Positions 49,200 through 58,538 of a stretch of DNA of 64,000 nt are shown here, piece after piece; within the stretch, counting starts at the first letter, position 1, and each line of letters begins with the position of its first letter. A program made the translations under genes and the position numbers. The notes under the pieces are model-generated. The model was given only the letters and a program-made list of their open reading frames with translations, was not told the DNA's origin and searched no databases. Origin of the DNA: Mixophyes australis (Eukaryota; Chordata; Amphibia; Anura; Limnodynastidae); contig JAVHZZ010000002.1 in NCBI GenBank assembly GCA_036250195.1, positions 365,450,124 to 365,514,123 on the forward strand, read 5' to 3'.

Positions 49200-49910
49200 G
49201 GCAGCTGTGAAGGAGCTGTTCCTGGAGGAAAGGAACATACAAGAAGCTCAGCAAGCATTGCATGAACAACACACCCAAGATTTACTGACAGTGCTACAGA
49301 AAGAGCTGAACCCATGTAAGAGATGCAGCAATTGAGAACACAATTGTTAGAGATCCCACCATAACCTTCAAAAGCAGTAACATGTTTGCTGGCTAAAATG
49401 GAAGAGGCAGATGATCCTGATGCATTCCTCAACACTATTGAAGGTTGCTGCAGTTTAAAGGTGGCTCCCTGATATTTTGGCAACTTGAAATTTTGGGTTT
49501 CTGCACACAACCCAGCCCAAGCTGTTTATGTTGCACTGTCAATGGAAGAGGTGATGGACTATTCCAAGTCAAATAAGCCATATATATAGGCTGGAGCTTA
49601 AACCCGAGGACTACTATTAAAAATTTTGGGCAGAATTTTCCTTTACTGCACAACCCTGGACATTAGTCCAACAGCTGGTGGAACTAGTTATCAAATTGCT
49701 AATGCCCTTGACAAGAACATATGTTCAAACTGGGGGTCTTAGAGCAATTTACACAAGCACCACTCTTGAAACATTGGGTAAAGTTAAGCTGTGGTTTGGT
49801 AAATATTGCAGGTTCCAGTATGAGTGCCAGGAAATTAGCAATGACTTCTACTGAAGCTCAGATGCTGATTTTGGAAATGGATAATGCCACTTTCAGCTTT
49901 CAGTGAAATT
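49200..49910 (+). pseudogene. SCAN-like gag remnant of the Ty3/gypsy element
   Basis: The plus strand encodes LLAKMEEADDPDAFLNTIEG, then AQAVYVALSMEEVMDYSKSN, then RLELKPEDYY and, in another frame, GVLEQFTQAPLLKHWV. The order and words correspond to the capsid of Gmr1-like gypsy elements from which vertebrate SCAN domains descend: the LTKMxxxDDxxxFLxTFE start, the AYxALsxEdaxDYxxvK helix and the LxLEQFLxxLPxxLxxWV helix. Stops and frameshifts break it into several frames. It lies between two LTRs in matching orientation. Confidence 0.7.
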
Positions 49911-50241
49911 GGATGGGGAATTAAACAACCCACATACAGGGGCAACAACAGGTGCAGATCTTGTCAAGATCAGTTCTTATAACTTACAAGTAAGGGTTTT
50001 GTGACAGGTTCATGTCTTATTTCTCAACATTCAATTCATGGATCTGTTAAAAAAGAAGAATCTACTATCTTGATGTAGTCCTCATGGGCTTATAACGTCT
50101 TTGAGTCAATTAAATCTACTTTATCTTGATGTCCTCTTTTAAAGAGTCACAATTTTTCACAGTCAATTGTCTAACAGACAGATGCTTCAGTGTAGACTGG
50201 GAGAGTCAAGCTCTGCTAAGGCCACTTGGAGTCTCCAATCC

Positions 50242-50545
50242 CATTAACAGAGGATTATATAATAACTTGTTTGTGTTTAATAATAATGCCTCTATAAAAT
50301 AGGTTCCTAAGGGATAATGTTAATGACTACACCTTGGGGCAGTGAAAAGCTTAGTACTCCCCTATAAGAGACACCAGAGTTTAACACTCTGGTTTCTTTC
50401 CTAGATACAGGCAGGTCTTTTTGTTGGTGCTAGTCTGATGTAACCCATTTGTTCCTACCTGTAAACCTGTGCATGCTTATGAAGGAAATAAAGTAAGCAA
50501 GACTTATTAATGAGTATCACTATACTGTTTAATCCCAAGTTTACA
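50242..50545 (+). repeat. 3' LTR
   Basis: It matches the 5' LTR over its length, with CCCCTATAAGAGAC as TATA region and a clean AATAAA (about 50487) that the 5' LTR has lost. It ends TTTACA like its partner. Confidence 0.6.
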
Positions 50546-51913
50546 CCACGGTACTTTAATTAATTACTTCTAATGTCTACTGAGAGTATTTAATCATAAA
50601 GCAACATACAAAATCAGCAATAGGTATAGTGACACCTTCAAACTATAAGAACATACTATCTAGTATGAGGAGAAAAAAACACAACATGATAAAAAAGATT
50701 CATGTCTTCTACTTTATATTTAATGTTAGAGACCAATAAAAATGTGAATTGGTTATAGTTCTTAATTCAAACCATAGTATAGCATATCGATAATACCAAA
50801 ATATGCATGCATATGTTTTTGTGTTTTATGTGGAGATTTGGGAAATTGAGATCTGAAAATTAATTTCCTTAAAAATTACATTGAATTTTGAAGAATGCAA
50901 ATAAAATGTAATATTATAATATATAATGTCAGTATGTTTATAAATCCTACAAAATGTTCTTCCATGTAGGGAGCAACATGTACTGAATTTTACCAATAAA
51001 ACATTTCTTGATTGATCTTCAAATTTACTTAATATCTATTTTAAGAGATATTTTGTATAAATGCACTATGCTGTTCTAGATATTTGATGAAATGTTTGCC
51101 TTCAGTTGAAGTAAGAGAGTTCTTCTAATGCATAAATGTATTTTTTTCTGCATTAGCTGATGTACCAAGCAGAAAAAAACAGAACATTCTCCATCTCAGA
51201 ATAAATAGCAATGGCCTAAGGCACTATCCTTATTGGTGAGATGGTAGTACTGCTGGCTGACAATTTGAGGTAAAATCTGATTGAGGTATTTTGCATGCAG
51301 ATTGTGGTTCTCTGTCTTATGCTAGCAACTACATGTATTATAGTACCCATCCACCATTTTAATTCAAATTTACATTCATATTGCGGTATGAGTATAAGCT
51401 TCTGCATAAAATATGTGCATTCAATAGACCCTATTCAGTAATTTTGCTTTAAATATATATTAGCAAACTGTATTTTAGAAGCAAAATATAATATAATATA
51501 CTATACGAAAAAGTAGTGTTCAAAAAAGCATGTAATTTCTGCATTTTGAATATTAAGTTATGTTCTATTTGCACTTCCATAAGCTATATGCAGCGTGTTT
51601 GTTCTACTACTAACAAGTAGCTTCTAAGAAGTTCCATTTTGAACTCCACCTAAGGATTTCTTCAAAGGATTGGTCAAGTGGATGATAACAGAAGTGGCTG
51701 CAAGAAAAAAAGCTTTGTAATGGCAGTAACTAGGGAGAGAAAATCATGAGGTTAAAAAATACCATTAACAGGATAGAGAAGAAATAATGCCAACCTAATC
51801 AAGGAAATGAACATTATAAATGGGCTATCATGGAAGGTGGTTCCCAAGTCATAACATATATTAACAAGAGTAGCCAAAATAGAAAGTAGACAGAAAAAAA
51901 AACAGTAAAGACA
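50546..51913. other. No gene seen
   Basis: AT-rich background; only short frames without motifs. The stretch ends at the MITE-like repeat into which the intact hAT element is inserted. Confidence 0.4.
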
Positions 51914-52385
51914 AAGGGTGTGGTTCATTAAGGCATGCAAAACAAACATATTGTGCATTTTATTTAAATGGGAATAAATTGGGCATACGTACGTCCATAT
52001 TCAACAAGGAACAGATGTAAAGATAAGTCTGTTCATGGATATAGGTGTAGGTCCGCTCTGCTCTGACATACAATATACTACAGGATATGTCCATATATAT
52101 GTGGAATATAAAGTCCCAAAAGAATGCACAGAAATAACAAACTATTCAATTAATGTCAAATGTTATATTATAGTAATTAATGTCAAAACATTTAAAAAAA
52201 AATATTGTCTTTTTCATAAAATACATTTATTAGGATGCAATTGATGTCTACTGTACATAAAATGCATTTTTACTGTTGTTCCTGAATGCAAACAAATGTT
52301 CTAGCTTGCATCACTAGTAATTGGCATTTACACCAGACCTGTAGCTGGTGCAAGTGATATGACTGAAAAACATGTCCCTTTGAGA

Positions 52386-52480
52386 TAGGGATGAGCGCAC
52401 TCGGATTTTTGAAATCCGAGCCCACCCGAACGTTGCGGATCCGAGTCGGATCCGAGACAGATCCGGGTATTGGCGCCAAA
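52386..52480. repeat. hAT 5' terminal and subterminal repeats
   Basis: After TAGGGATG the end contains ACTCGGATTTTTGAAATCCGAG (a hairpin) and several GGATCCGAG/CGGATCCGAG words. The opposite end (58399-58500) has TCCGAA, ATCCGAACC and ATCCGGATCC words. Such clustered subterminal motifs in hAT elements usually bind the BED finger of the transposase; binding here is inference. Confidence 0.6.
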
Positions 52481-52544
52481 TTCAAAAGTGAAACTGAGGC
52501 TCTGACTCATAATCCCGTTGTCGGATCTCGCGATACTCGGATCC

Positions 52545-52573
52545 TATAAATTCCCCGCTAGTCGCCGCCATCT
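52545..52573 (+). promoter_or_regulatory. TATA box with YY1-like CGCCATCTT motif
   Basis: TATAAATTCC lies at 52545-52554, followed at about 52564-52573 by GCCGCCATCTT, which fits the YY1 core. The hAT end fragment at 38385-39427 has a GCCATCTT next to TATATATAG, so the layout is kept within the family. This is the likely promoter of the transposase gene. Confidence 0.5.
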
Positions 52574-52616
52574 TCACTCGGGCATTGATCAGGGTAGAGG
52601 GAGGGTGTGTTAGGTG

Positions 52617-52760
52617 GTCCTCTGTGCTGTTTAGTTCTGTGCTGTTTAGTTCTGTGCTGTTTAGTTCTGTGCTGTTTAGTTCTGTGCTGTTTAGTGCTGT
52701 GCTGTGCTGTGCTGTTTAGTGCTGTGCTGTGCTGTGCTGTGCTGTGTTCTGCAGTATCAG
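52617..52760 (+). repeat. 15-bp tandem repeat (TTCTGTGCTGTTTAG) in hAT leader
   Basis: About five near-perfect 15-bp units are followed by shorter GTGCT repetitions. The array lies between the promoter and the first reading frame. Confidence 0.92.
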
Positions 52761-53400
52761 TCCAGTGGTGCTGTGTGCTGTGCTCTGTCCTTCTGAGGTC
52801 AGTGGTGCTGCTGGGTCCTGTGCTGTGTCCTGTTCAGTCCAGTGGTGCTGTGTCCTGTGCTCTGTGCTTCTAAGGGCATAGTTATTTCCCCAATATTCCC
52901 CTGTGTTTAAAAAAATAAAAAAAAGTTATTTTAAAAAATACCAAAAACTACTTTAATATTTTTTAATTACCACAAAATTTTCACAACCAATCCTGCAGTA
53001 TAAGCCCATTGGTACTGCAATATTACCAAGTTCACACATTCAGCAGTAAAAGTCCAGTGGTACTGCAATATTACAAAGTTTACACATTCTGCAGTATCAG
53101 TCCAGTGGTGCTGTGTCCTGTGCTCTGTCCTGCTGAGTTCCGTAGTGCTGCTGGGTCCTGTGCCGTGTCCTGTTCAGTCCAGTGGTGCTGTGTCCTGTGC
53201 TCTGTGCTTCTAAGGGCATAGTTATTTCCCCACTATTCCCAAGTTTTTTAAAAATAAGAAAAAAGTAAAAAAAAAAAAAAATAAAAAAAAAAAAAATATA
53301 TAATAATTATAACCAAATTTGCAAAACCAATCCAGCAGTATAAGTCCATTGGTACTGCAATATTACCAAGTTCACACATTCTGCAGTATCTTGTGCTACA
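52750..53400 (+). repeat. Tandem duplication of about 340 bp in hAT leader
   Basis: A block from TCTGCAGTATCAGTCCAGTGG through AAGGGCATAGTTATTTCCCC to an A-rich tract and CAGTATAAG...TTCACACATTC is present twice (starts at about 52749 and 53089) with few differences. A third partial start lies at about 53383. The A/T-rich tract between the copies differs in length. Confidence 0.85.
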
Positions 53401-53764
53401 TATAATGGAGACCAAAAATTTGGAGGATAAAGTAGGGAAAGATCAAGACCCACTTCCTCCTAATGCTGAAGCTGCTGCCACTAGTCATGACATAGACGAT
53501 GAAATGCCATCAACGTCGTCTTCCAAGCCCGATGCCCAATCTCGTAGTACCGTGCATGTAAAATCCAAAAAGCCCAAGTTAAGAAAAAGTAGCAAAAAGA
53601 GAAACTTAAAATCATCTGAGGAGAAACGTAAAGTTGCCAATATGCCATTTACGACACGGAGTGGCAAGGAACGGCTTAGGCCCTGGCCCGTGTTCATGAC
53701 TAGTGGTTCAGCTTCACCCACGGATCTTAGCCCTCCTCCTCCTCCCCCCCCTACAAAAAATTGA
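53393..53764 (+). CDS. N-terminal hAT frame (probably the first part of the transposase)
   Basis: The 123-codon frame begins MLHIMETKNLEDKVG (the second ATG at 53405 is an alternative start). It is rich in Asp/Glu, Ser and then Lys (SKKPKLRKSSKKRN), continues through FTTRSGKERLRPWPV and ends in a Pro run and TKN before a stop at 53762-53764. The last bases overlap the transposase frame by -1. In the copy at 44697-45074 the comparable Lys-rich segment is fused in frame to the region that precedes the acidic part of the transposase. I therefore infer that this is the true N terminus, separated here by a homopolymer indel or read by -1 frameshifting. A separate small protein is less likely. Confidence 0.7.
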   Translation: MLHIMETKNLEDKVGKDQDPLPPNAEAAATSHDIDDEMPSTSSSKPDAQSRSTVHVKSKKPKLRKSSKKRNLKSSEEKRKVANMPFTTRSGKERLRPWPVFMTSGSASPTDLSPPPPPPPTKN

Positions 53765-56400
53765 AGAGAGTTATGCTGTCAGCAACAAAACAGCAAACAA
53801 CTCTGCCTTCTAAAGAGAAATTATCACAAATCCCCAAGGCGAGTCCAAGCGTGTTGGTGGTTGTCAAGCCTGACCTTCCCATCACTGTACGGGAAGAGGT
53901 GGCTCGGGAGGAGGCTATTGATGATGTAGCTGGCGCTGTGGAGGAACTTGATGATGAGGATGGTGATGTGGTTATTGTAAATGAGGCACCAGGGGGGGAA
54001 ACAGCTGATGTCCATGGGATGAAAAAGCCCATCGTCATGCCTGGTCAGAAGACCAAAAAATGCACCTCTTCGGTCTGGAGTTATTTTTATCCAAATCCAG
54101 ACAACCAATGTATGGCAATATGTAGCTTATGTAAAGCTCAAATAAGCAGGGGTAAGGATCTTGCCCACCTAGGAACATCCTCCCTTATACGTCACCTGAA
54201 TAACCTTCATAGTTCAGTGGTTAGTTCAGGAACTGGGGCTAGGACCCTCATCGGTACAGGGACACCTAAATCCCGTGGTCCAGTTGGATACACACCAGCA
54301 ACACCCTCCTCGTCAACTTCCTCCACAATCTCCATCAGATTCAGTCCTGCAGCCCAAGTCAGCAGCCAGACTGAGTCCTCCTCAATACGGGATTCATCCG
54401 AGGAATCCTGCAGCGGTACGCCTACTACTGCCACTGCTGCTGTTGCTGCTGTTAGTCGGTCATCTTCCCAGAGGGGAAGTCGTAAGACCGCTAAGTCTTT
54501 CACCAAACAATTGACCGTCCAACAGTCGTTTGCCATGACCACCAAATACGATAGTAGTCACCCTATTGCAAAGCGTATAACTGCGGCTGTAACTGCAATG
54601 TTGGTGTTAGACGTGCGCCCGGTGTCCGCCATCAGTGGAGTGGGATTTAGAGGGTTGATGGAGGTATTGTGTCCCCGGTACCAAATCCCCTCGAGATTCC
54701 ACTTCACTAGGCAGGCGATACCAAAAATGTACAGAGAAGTACGATCAAGTGTCCTCAGTGCTCTTAAAAATGCGGTTGTACCCACTGTCCACTTAACCAC
54801 GGACATGTGGACAAGTGGTTCTGGGCAAACGAAGGACTATATGACTGTGACAGCCCACTGGGTTGATGCATCCCCTTCCGCAGCAACAGCAACAGCTGCA
54901 TCAGTAGCAGCATCTACAAAATGGCTGCTCATGCAAAGGCAGGCAACATTGTGCATTACAGGCTTTAATAAGAGGCACAACGCTGACAACATATTAGAGA
55001 AAATGAGGGAAATTATCTCCCAGTGGCTTACCCCACTTAGACTCTCATGGGGATTTGTGGTGTCAGACAATGCCAGTAACATTGTGCGGGCATTAAATAT
55101 GGGCAATTTCCAGCACGTCCCATGTTTTGCCCACACCATTAATTTGGTGGTGCAGCATTACCTCAAGAGTGACAGGGGTGTGCAGGAGATGCTTGCGGTG
55201 GCCCGCAAAATTGCTGGACACTTTCGGCATTCAGCCAGTGCCTACCGCAGACTAGAGGCACATCAAAAAAGCTTGAACCTGCCCTGCCATCACCTCAAAC
55301 AAGAGGTTGTGACGCGCTGGAACTCCACCCTCTATATGCTGCAGAGGATGGAGGAGCAGCAAAAGGCCATTCAGGCCTACACAGCCACCTACGACATAGG
55401 CAAAGGAGTGGGGATGCGCCTGAGTCAAGCGCAGTGGAGACTGATTTCCGTGTTGTGCAAGGTTCTGCAGCCATTTGAACTTGCCACACGAGAAGTCAGT
55501 TCCGACACTGCCAGCTTGAGTCAGGTCATTCCCCTGATCAGGCTGTTGCAGAAGCAGCTGGAGAAAGTGAGGGAGGAGCTGGTAAGCCATTGCGATTACA
55601 GCAAGCATGTAGCTCTTGTGGATGTAGCCCTTCGTACGCTTTGCCAGGATCCGAGGGTGGTCACTCTTTTAAAGTCAGAGGAATACATTCTGGCCACCGT
55701 GCTCGATCCTCGGTTTAAAGCGTATGTTGTGTCTCTGTTTCCGGCGGACACAAGTCTACAGCGGTGCAAAGACCTGCTGGTCAGGAGATTGTCCTCTGAA
55801 GAGGACCGTGACATGCCAACAGCTCCACCCTCATTTTCTTCCACATCTATGGCTGCGAGGAAAAAGCTCAGTTTTCCCAAAAGAGGCACTGGCGGGGATG
55901 CTGATAACATCTGGTCCGGACTGAAGGACCTGCCAACCATTGCAGACATGTCTACTCTCGCTGCATTGGATGCTGTGACAATAGAAAAAATTGTGGATGA
56001 TTACTTTGCTGACACCATCCAAGTAGACATGTCAGACAGTCCATATTGTTACTGGCAGGAAAAAAAGGCAGTTTGGAAGCCCCTGTACAAACTGGCTCTA
56101 TTTTACCTGAGTTGTCCCCCCTCCAGTGTGTACTCGGAAAGAGTTTTTAGTGCAGCGGGGAACCTGGTCAGTGAGCGGCGAAGGAGGTTGCTTCCTCACA
56201 ACGTTGAAAAAATGATGTTTATAAAAATGAATAATCAATTCCTCAATGAAGTACAGCACTGCCCTCCAGATACTACAGAGGGACCTGTGGTTGTGGAGTC
56301 CAGCGGGGACGAATTGATAATGTGTGATGAGGAGGAAGTACACACTGTAGGGGGAGAGGAATCAGAGGTTGAGGATGAGGACGACATCTTGCCTCAGTAG
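53761..56400 (+). CDS. hAT transposase with BED zinc finger (intact)
   Basis: The 879-codon frame has no interruption and ends with TAG at 56398-56400. It opens from the Pro/Ser run after a stop at 53728; the listed start is a TTG, and the first ATG is at 53773. Domains: acidic N-terminal segment (about 43-82); BED finger (about 104-150) with Cys121, Cys124, His145 and His150 following WSYFYPNPD; serine/threonine-rich linker (about 160-245); RNase H-like core with Asp348 (TTDMW) and Asp436 (VSDNAS); the R519-W520 pair of the RW motif; an all-helical insertion region; hATC dimerisation domain (about 740-835) with Glu793 in SSVYSERVFS; and an acidic C tail. All expected catalytic residues are present. 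Length fits ZBED-like transposases. It acts in the nucleus to excise and insert the element. Confidence 0.95.
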   Translation: MKRVMLSATKQQTTLPSKEKLSQIPKASPSVLVVVKPDLPITVREEVAREEAIDDVAGAVEELDDEDGDVVIVNEAPGGETADVHGMKKPIVMPGQKTKKCTSSVWSYFYPNPDNQCMAICSLCKAQISRGKDLAHLGTSSLIRHLNNLHSSVVSSGTGARTLIGTGTPKSRGPVGYTPATPSSSTSSTISIRFSPAAQVSSQTESSSIRDSSEESCSGTPTTATAAVAAVSRSSSQRGSRKTAKSFTKQLTVQQSFAMTTKYDSSHPIAKRITAAVTAMLVLDVRPVSAISGVGFRGLMEVLCPRYQIPSRFHFTRQAIPKMYREVRSSVLSALKNAVVPTVHLTTDMWTSGSGQTKDYMTVTAHWVDASPSAATATAASVAASTKWLLMQRQATLCITGFNKRHNADNILEKMREIISQWLTPLRLSWGFVVSDNASNIVRALNMGNFQHVPCFAHTINLVVQHYLKSDRGVQEMLAVARKIAGHFRHSASAYRRLEAHQKSLNLPCHHLKQEVVTRWNSTLYMLQRMEEQQKAIQAYTATYDIGKGVGMRLSQAQWRLISVLCKVLQPFELATREVSSDTASLSQVIPLIRLLQKQLEKVREELVSHCDYSKHVALVDVALRTLCQDPRVVTLLKSEEYILATVLDPRFKAYVVSLFPADTSLQRCKDLLVRRLSSEEDRDMPTAPPSFSSTSMAARKKLSFPKRGTGGDADNIWSGLKDLPTIADMSTLAALDAVTIEKIVDDYFADTIQVDMSDSPYCYWQEKKAVWKPLYKLALFYLSCPPSSVYSERVFSAAGNLVSERRRRLLPHNVEKMMFIKMNNQFLNEVQHCPPDTTEGPVVVESSGDELIMCDEEEVHTVGGEESEVEDEDDILPQ

Positions 56401-56883
56401 AGCCTGTTTAGTCTGTACAGGGAGAGATGAATAGCTTTTTTGGTGTGGGGGCCCAAACAAACCAATCATTTCAGTCAAAGTTGTTTGGTAGGCCCTGTCG
56501 CTGAAATGATTTGTGTGTTAAAGTGTGCATGTCCTATTTCAACAGCAGACCTCTCAACTGCAGCTCATCCCTCCTCTGCGGGGATAATGTCTCCTGTGCT
56601 CTGACACGTCACTCTGTGTACTCTCAGCCTCAGGATCTGACACTACAGCTACCATGCCTCTTGTAGCAGCCCTCACTCCAGGGCCTCTTCCATGTGCAGT
56701 GTCCCCCTCTCTCTTGGGTTCACTATAGTGGCATGGAGTTCTCCCCCTCATCCAGGGCACACATTCCTTGCCCTGGCTCAGTCACCACGCTCAGACTTCC
56801 AGGCAATGCTGGGGGAGCCTGGGAGCTTCCACCCCAGGTCCCCAGCTACAACTCTCCTCTCCTGTGTCTTCTCTCTCTTTCTG

Positions 56884-57751
56884 ACACTTTAAAGATCGTG
56901 CCTTTAAATGAAAAAGTCAGTCTTCATTGCACGACTATGTGCAAGTGCAACAGGGACATTTTTTTGGGTTTACAAAGTCAAACAATAACACTACGACCCT
57001 GTCTGTCTGGGGTCTGTCAATGACGAATTGTCTGGAGCATGTTTGGAGGAGGTATTGTGGCCCCGGTATCAAATTGGGTACCGGGGCCACCCCACTATGC
57101 AGTCCAGATACTTGTTTGGTGGAATTCCGACACGTGGAGGGTTTTTAAATTATATTGTGGCCTCGGTACCAAATTGTGTACCGGGGCCACCACACTACGC
57201 AGTCAAGATACTTGTTTGGTGGAATTCAGACCAGTTGAGGGTTTTATTATTATATTGTGTGGACCACTCTATCTATACCACACTACAACTCTATACCACT
57301 CTATTTCCTACTTTAATTCTATTTAATTCTATTTCCTACTTTAATTCTATTACTAATTAATTACCATAAAGAGGAACAAAAAAAACCAATTTTACCAAAA
57401 GTATAATATGACTTAGACTTACAAACACTACACTTTAAAGATCATGCCTTTAAATGAAAAAGTCAGTCTTCATTGCACGACTATGTGCAACAGGGACATT
57501 TTTTTGGGTTTACAAAGTCAAACAATAACACTACGACCCTGTCTGTCTGGGGTCTGTCAATGACGAATTGTCTGGAGCATGTTTGGAGGAGGTATTGTGG
57601 CCCCGGTATCAAATTGGGTACCGGGGCCACCCCACTATGCAGTCCAGATACTTGTTTGGTGGAATTCCGACACGTGGAGGGTTTTTAAATTATATTGTGG
57701 CCTCGGTACCAAATTGTGTACCGGGGCCACCACACTACGCAGTCAAGATAG
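56884..57751 (+). repeat. Near-identical direct duplication of about 0.32 kb, 540-546 bp apart
   Basis: The segment from ACACTTTAAAGATC(G/A)TGCC to CACTACGCAGTCAAGATA occurs at 56884-57210 and at 57430-57750. By eye I see only a G/A change, a 6-base length difference (GTGCAAGTGCAACAGG versus GTGCAACAGG) and otherwise identity. Unique sequence of about 220 bp lies between the copies. Confidence 0.9.
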
Positions 57752-58240
57752 ATAGATGCGTATTGCGTATCATAGATAAAGTACATTCAGTGGTGTGGGG
57801 CAAATTGAAAAATATTCCAAATGCACTGACATTATCAAAAACAAGAGGTTGTCACACGCTAAAACTCCAACATGTATATGATGTAGAGGATGGAGGAGCA
57901 GCCGTATGTGTAGTGTAATGCAGATCTGTTGAAGGTTTTTTATATATTTTATTGTGGTGCCCAGTGCCCACTCCTCTACGCAGTCCAGATACATTTATTG
58001 GTGCGAATCATAAAAGTTCAGGGTTTTTAATATATATTGTGGTGACCCACTCCTCTACGCAGTCCAGGTACAATTATTGGTGCGAATCATAAAAGTTCAG
58101 GGTTTTTAAGATATTGTGGTGACCCACTCCTCTACGCAGTCCAGGTACAATTATTGGTGCGAATCATAAAAGTTCAGGGTTTTTAATATATATTGTGGTG
58201 ACCCACTCCTCTACGCAGTCCAGAAAGATACCTTGTTGCA
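57050..58240 (+). repeat. Array of degenerate CTACGCAGTCCAG repeats in hAT 3' region
   Basis: ACGCAGTCCAG or a close variant recurs at about 57098, 57198, 57638, 57738, 57975, 58056, 58134 and 58216, with units of roughly 78-120 bp. From about 57990 the unit is regular (78-80 bp) and contains GGTGCGAATCATAAAAGTTC and GGGTTTTTAATATAT. It sits between the transposase stop and the 3' end. Confidence 0.85.
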
Positions 58241-58398
58241 ACGTTTTGGACTAATAACTATATTGTGAGGTGTTCACAATACACTGTAAATTAGTGGAAA
58301 TGCTTGTTATTGAATGTTATTGAGGTTAATAATAGCCTAGGAGTGAAAATAAGCCCAAAAACTTGATTTTTAAACTTTTTATGTTTTTTTCAAAAAAA

Positions 58399-58538
58399 AT
58401 CCGAATCCAATACCTTAAATCCGAACCGAGACCTTTCGTCAAGTGTTTTGCGAGACAAATCCGAACCTCAAAAATAACGAAAATCCGGATCCAAAACATA
58501 AAACACGAGACCTCAAAAGTCGCCGATGCACATCCCTA
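58399..58538. repeat. hAT 3' subterminal motifs and terminal repeat
   Basis: TCCGAATCC, ATCCGAACCG, AAATCCGAACC and ATCCGGATCC are spaced through the last 140 bp, before GATGCACATCCCTA. They are complementary to GGATCCGAG words of the 5' end, consistent with transposase-binding sites at both ends. Confidence 0.55.

Larger units (their letters stand above)
48852..50545 (+). mobile_element. Internally deleted Ty3/gypsy element with two LTRs
   Basis: Two diverged LTRs of about 305 bp (48852-49156 and about 50242-50545) align from (T)AACAG...AATAATGTCTC through CTATATAAGAG, GGTGCTAG and TGTGCATGCTTATGA to TTTACA. A SCAN-like gag remnant lies between them. Pol is absent, and the 1.1-kb interior shows a large deletion. 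The sequence after the first LTR (TTGGTGACAGCAA) looks like a primer-binding site. No convincing flanking duplication is seen. The divergence between LTRs indicates an old insertion. Confidence 0.75.
52386..58538 (+). mobile_element. Complete hAT DNA transposon
   Basis: The 6,153-bp element begins TAGGGATGAGCGCACTCGG and ends CCGATGCACATCCCTA, sharing an 8-bp outermost inverted repeat (TAGGGATG) followed by GC-rich similarity. It is flanked by perfect 8-bp duplications CTTTGAGA (52378-52385 and 58539-58546), the size made by hAT transposases. In order it contains: subterminal GGATCCGAG words; a TATA site; a leader with 15-bp and 340-bp tandem repeats; a 123-codon frame; the 879-codon transposase; and a 3' region with large repeats. 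The intact transposase, exact duplication and nearly identical internal repeats suggest it moved recently. Whether it can still move depends on the N-terminal frame (see findings). Confidence 0.95.

Noticed and set aside
52607..52873. Cys/Leu-rich frame (repeated CLVL)
   Set aside because: It translates the 15-bp tandem repeat of the hAT leader and has the period of the repeat.
54207..56343. Several 60-118-codon minus-strand frames within the transposase
   Set aside because: They are antisense shadows of an intact, motif-rich gene and have no motifs of their own.
56692..57360. Frames of 66-110 codons downstream of the transposase
   Set aside because: They lie in the 3' region of the hAT element, are duplicated with the DNA repeat, and have no motifs.
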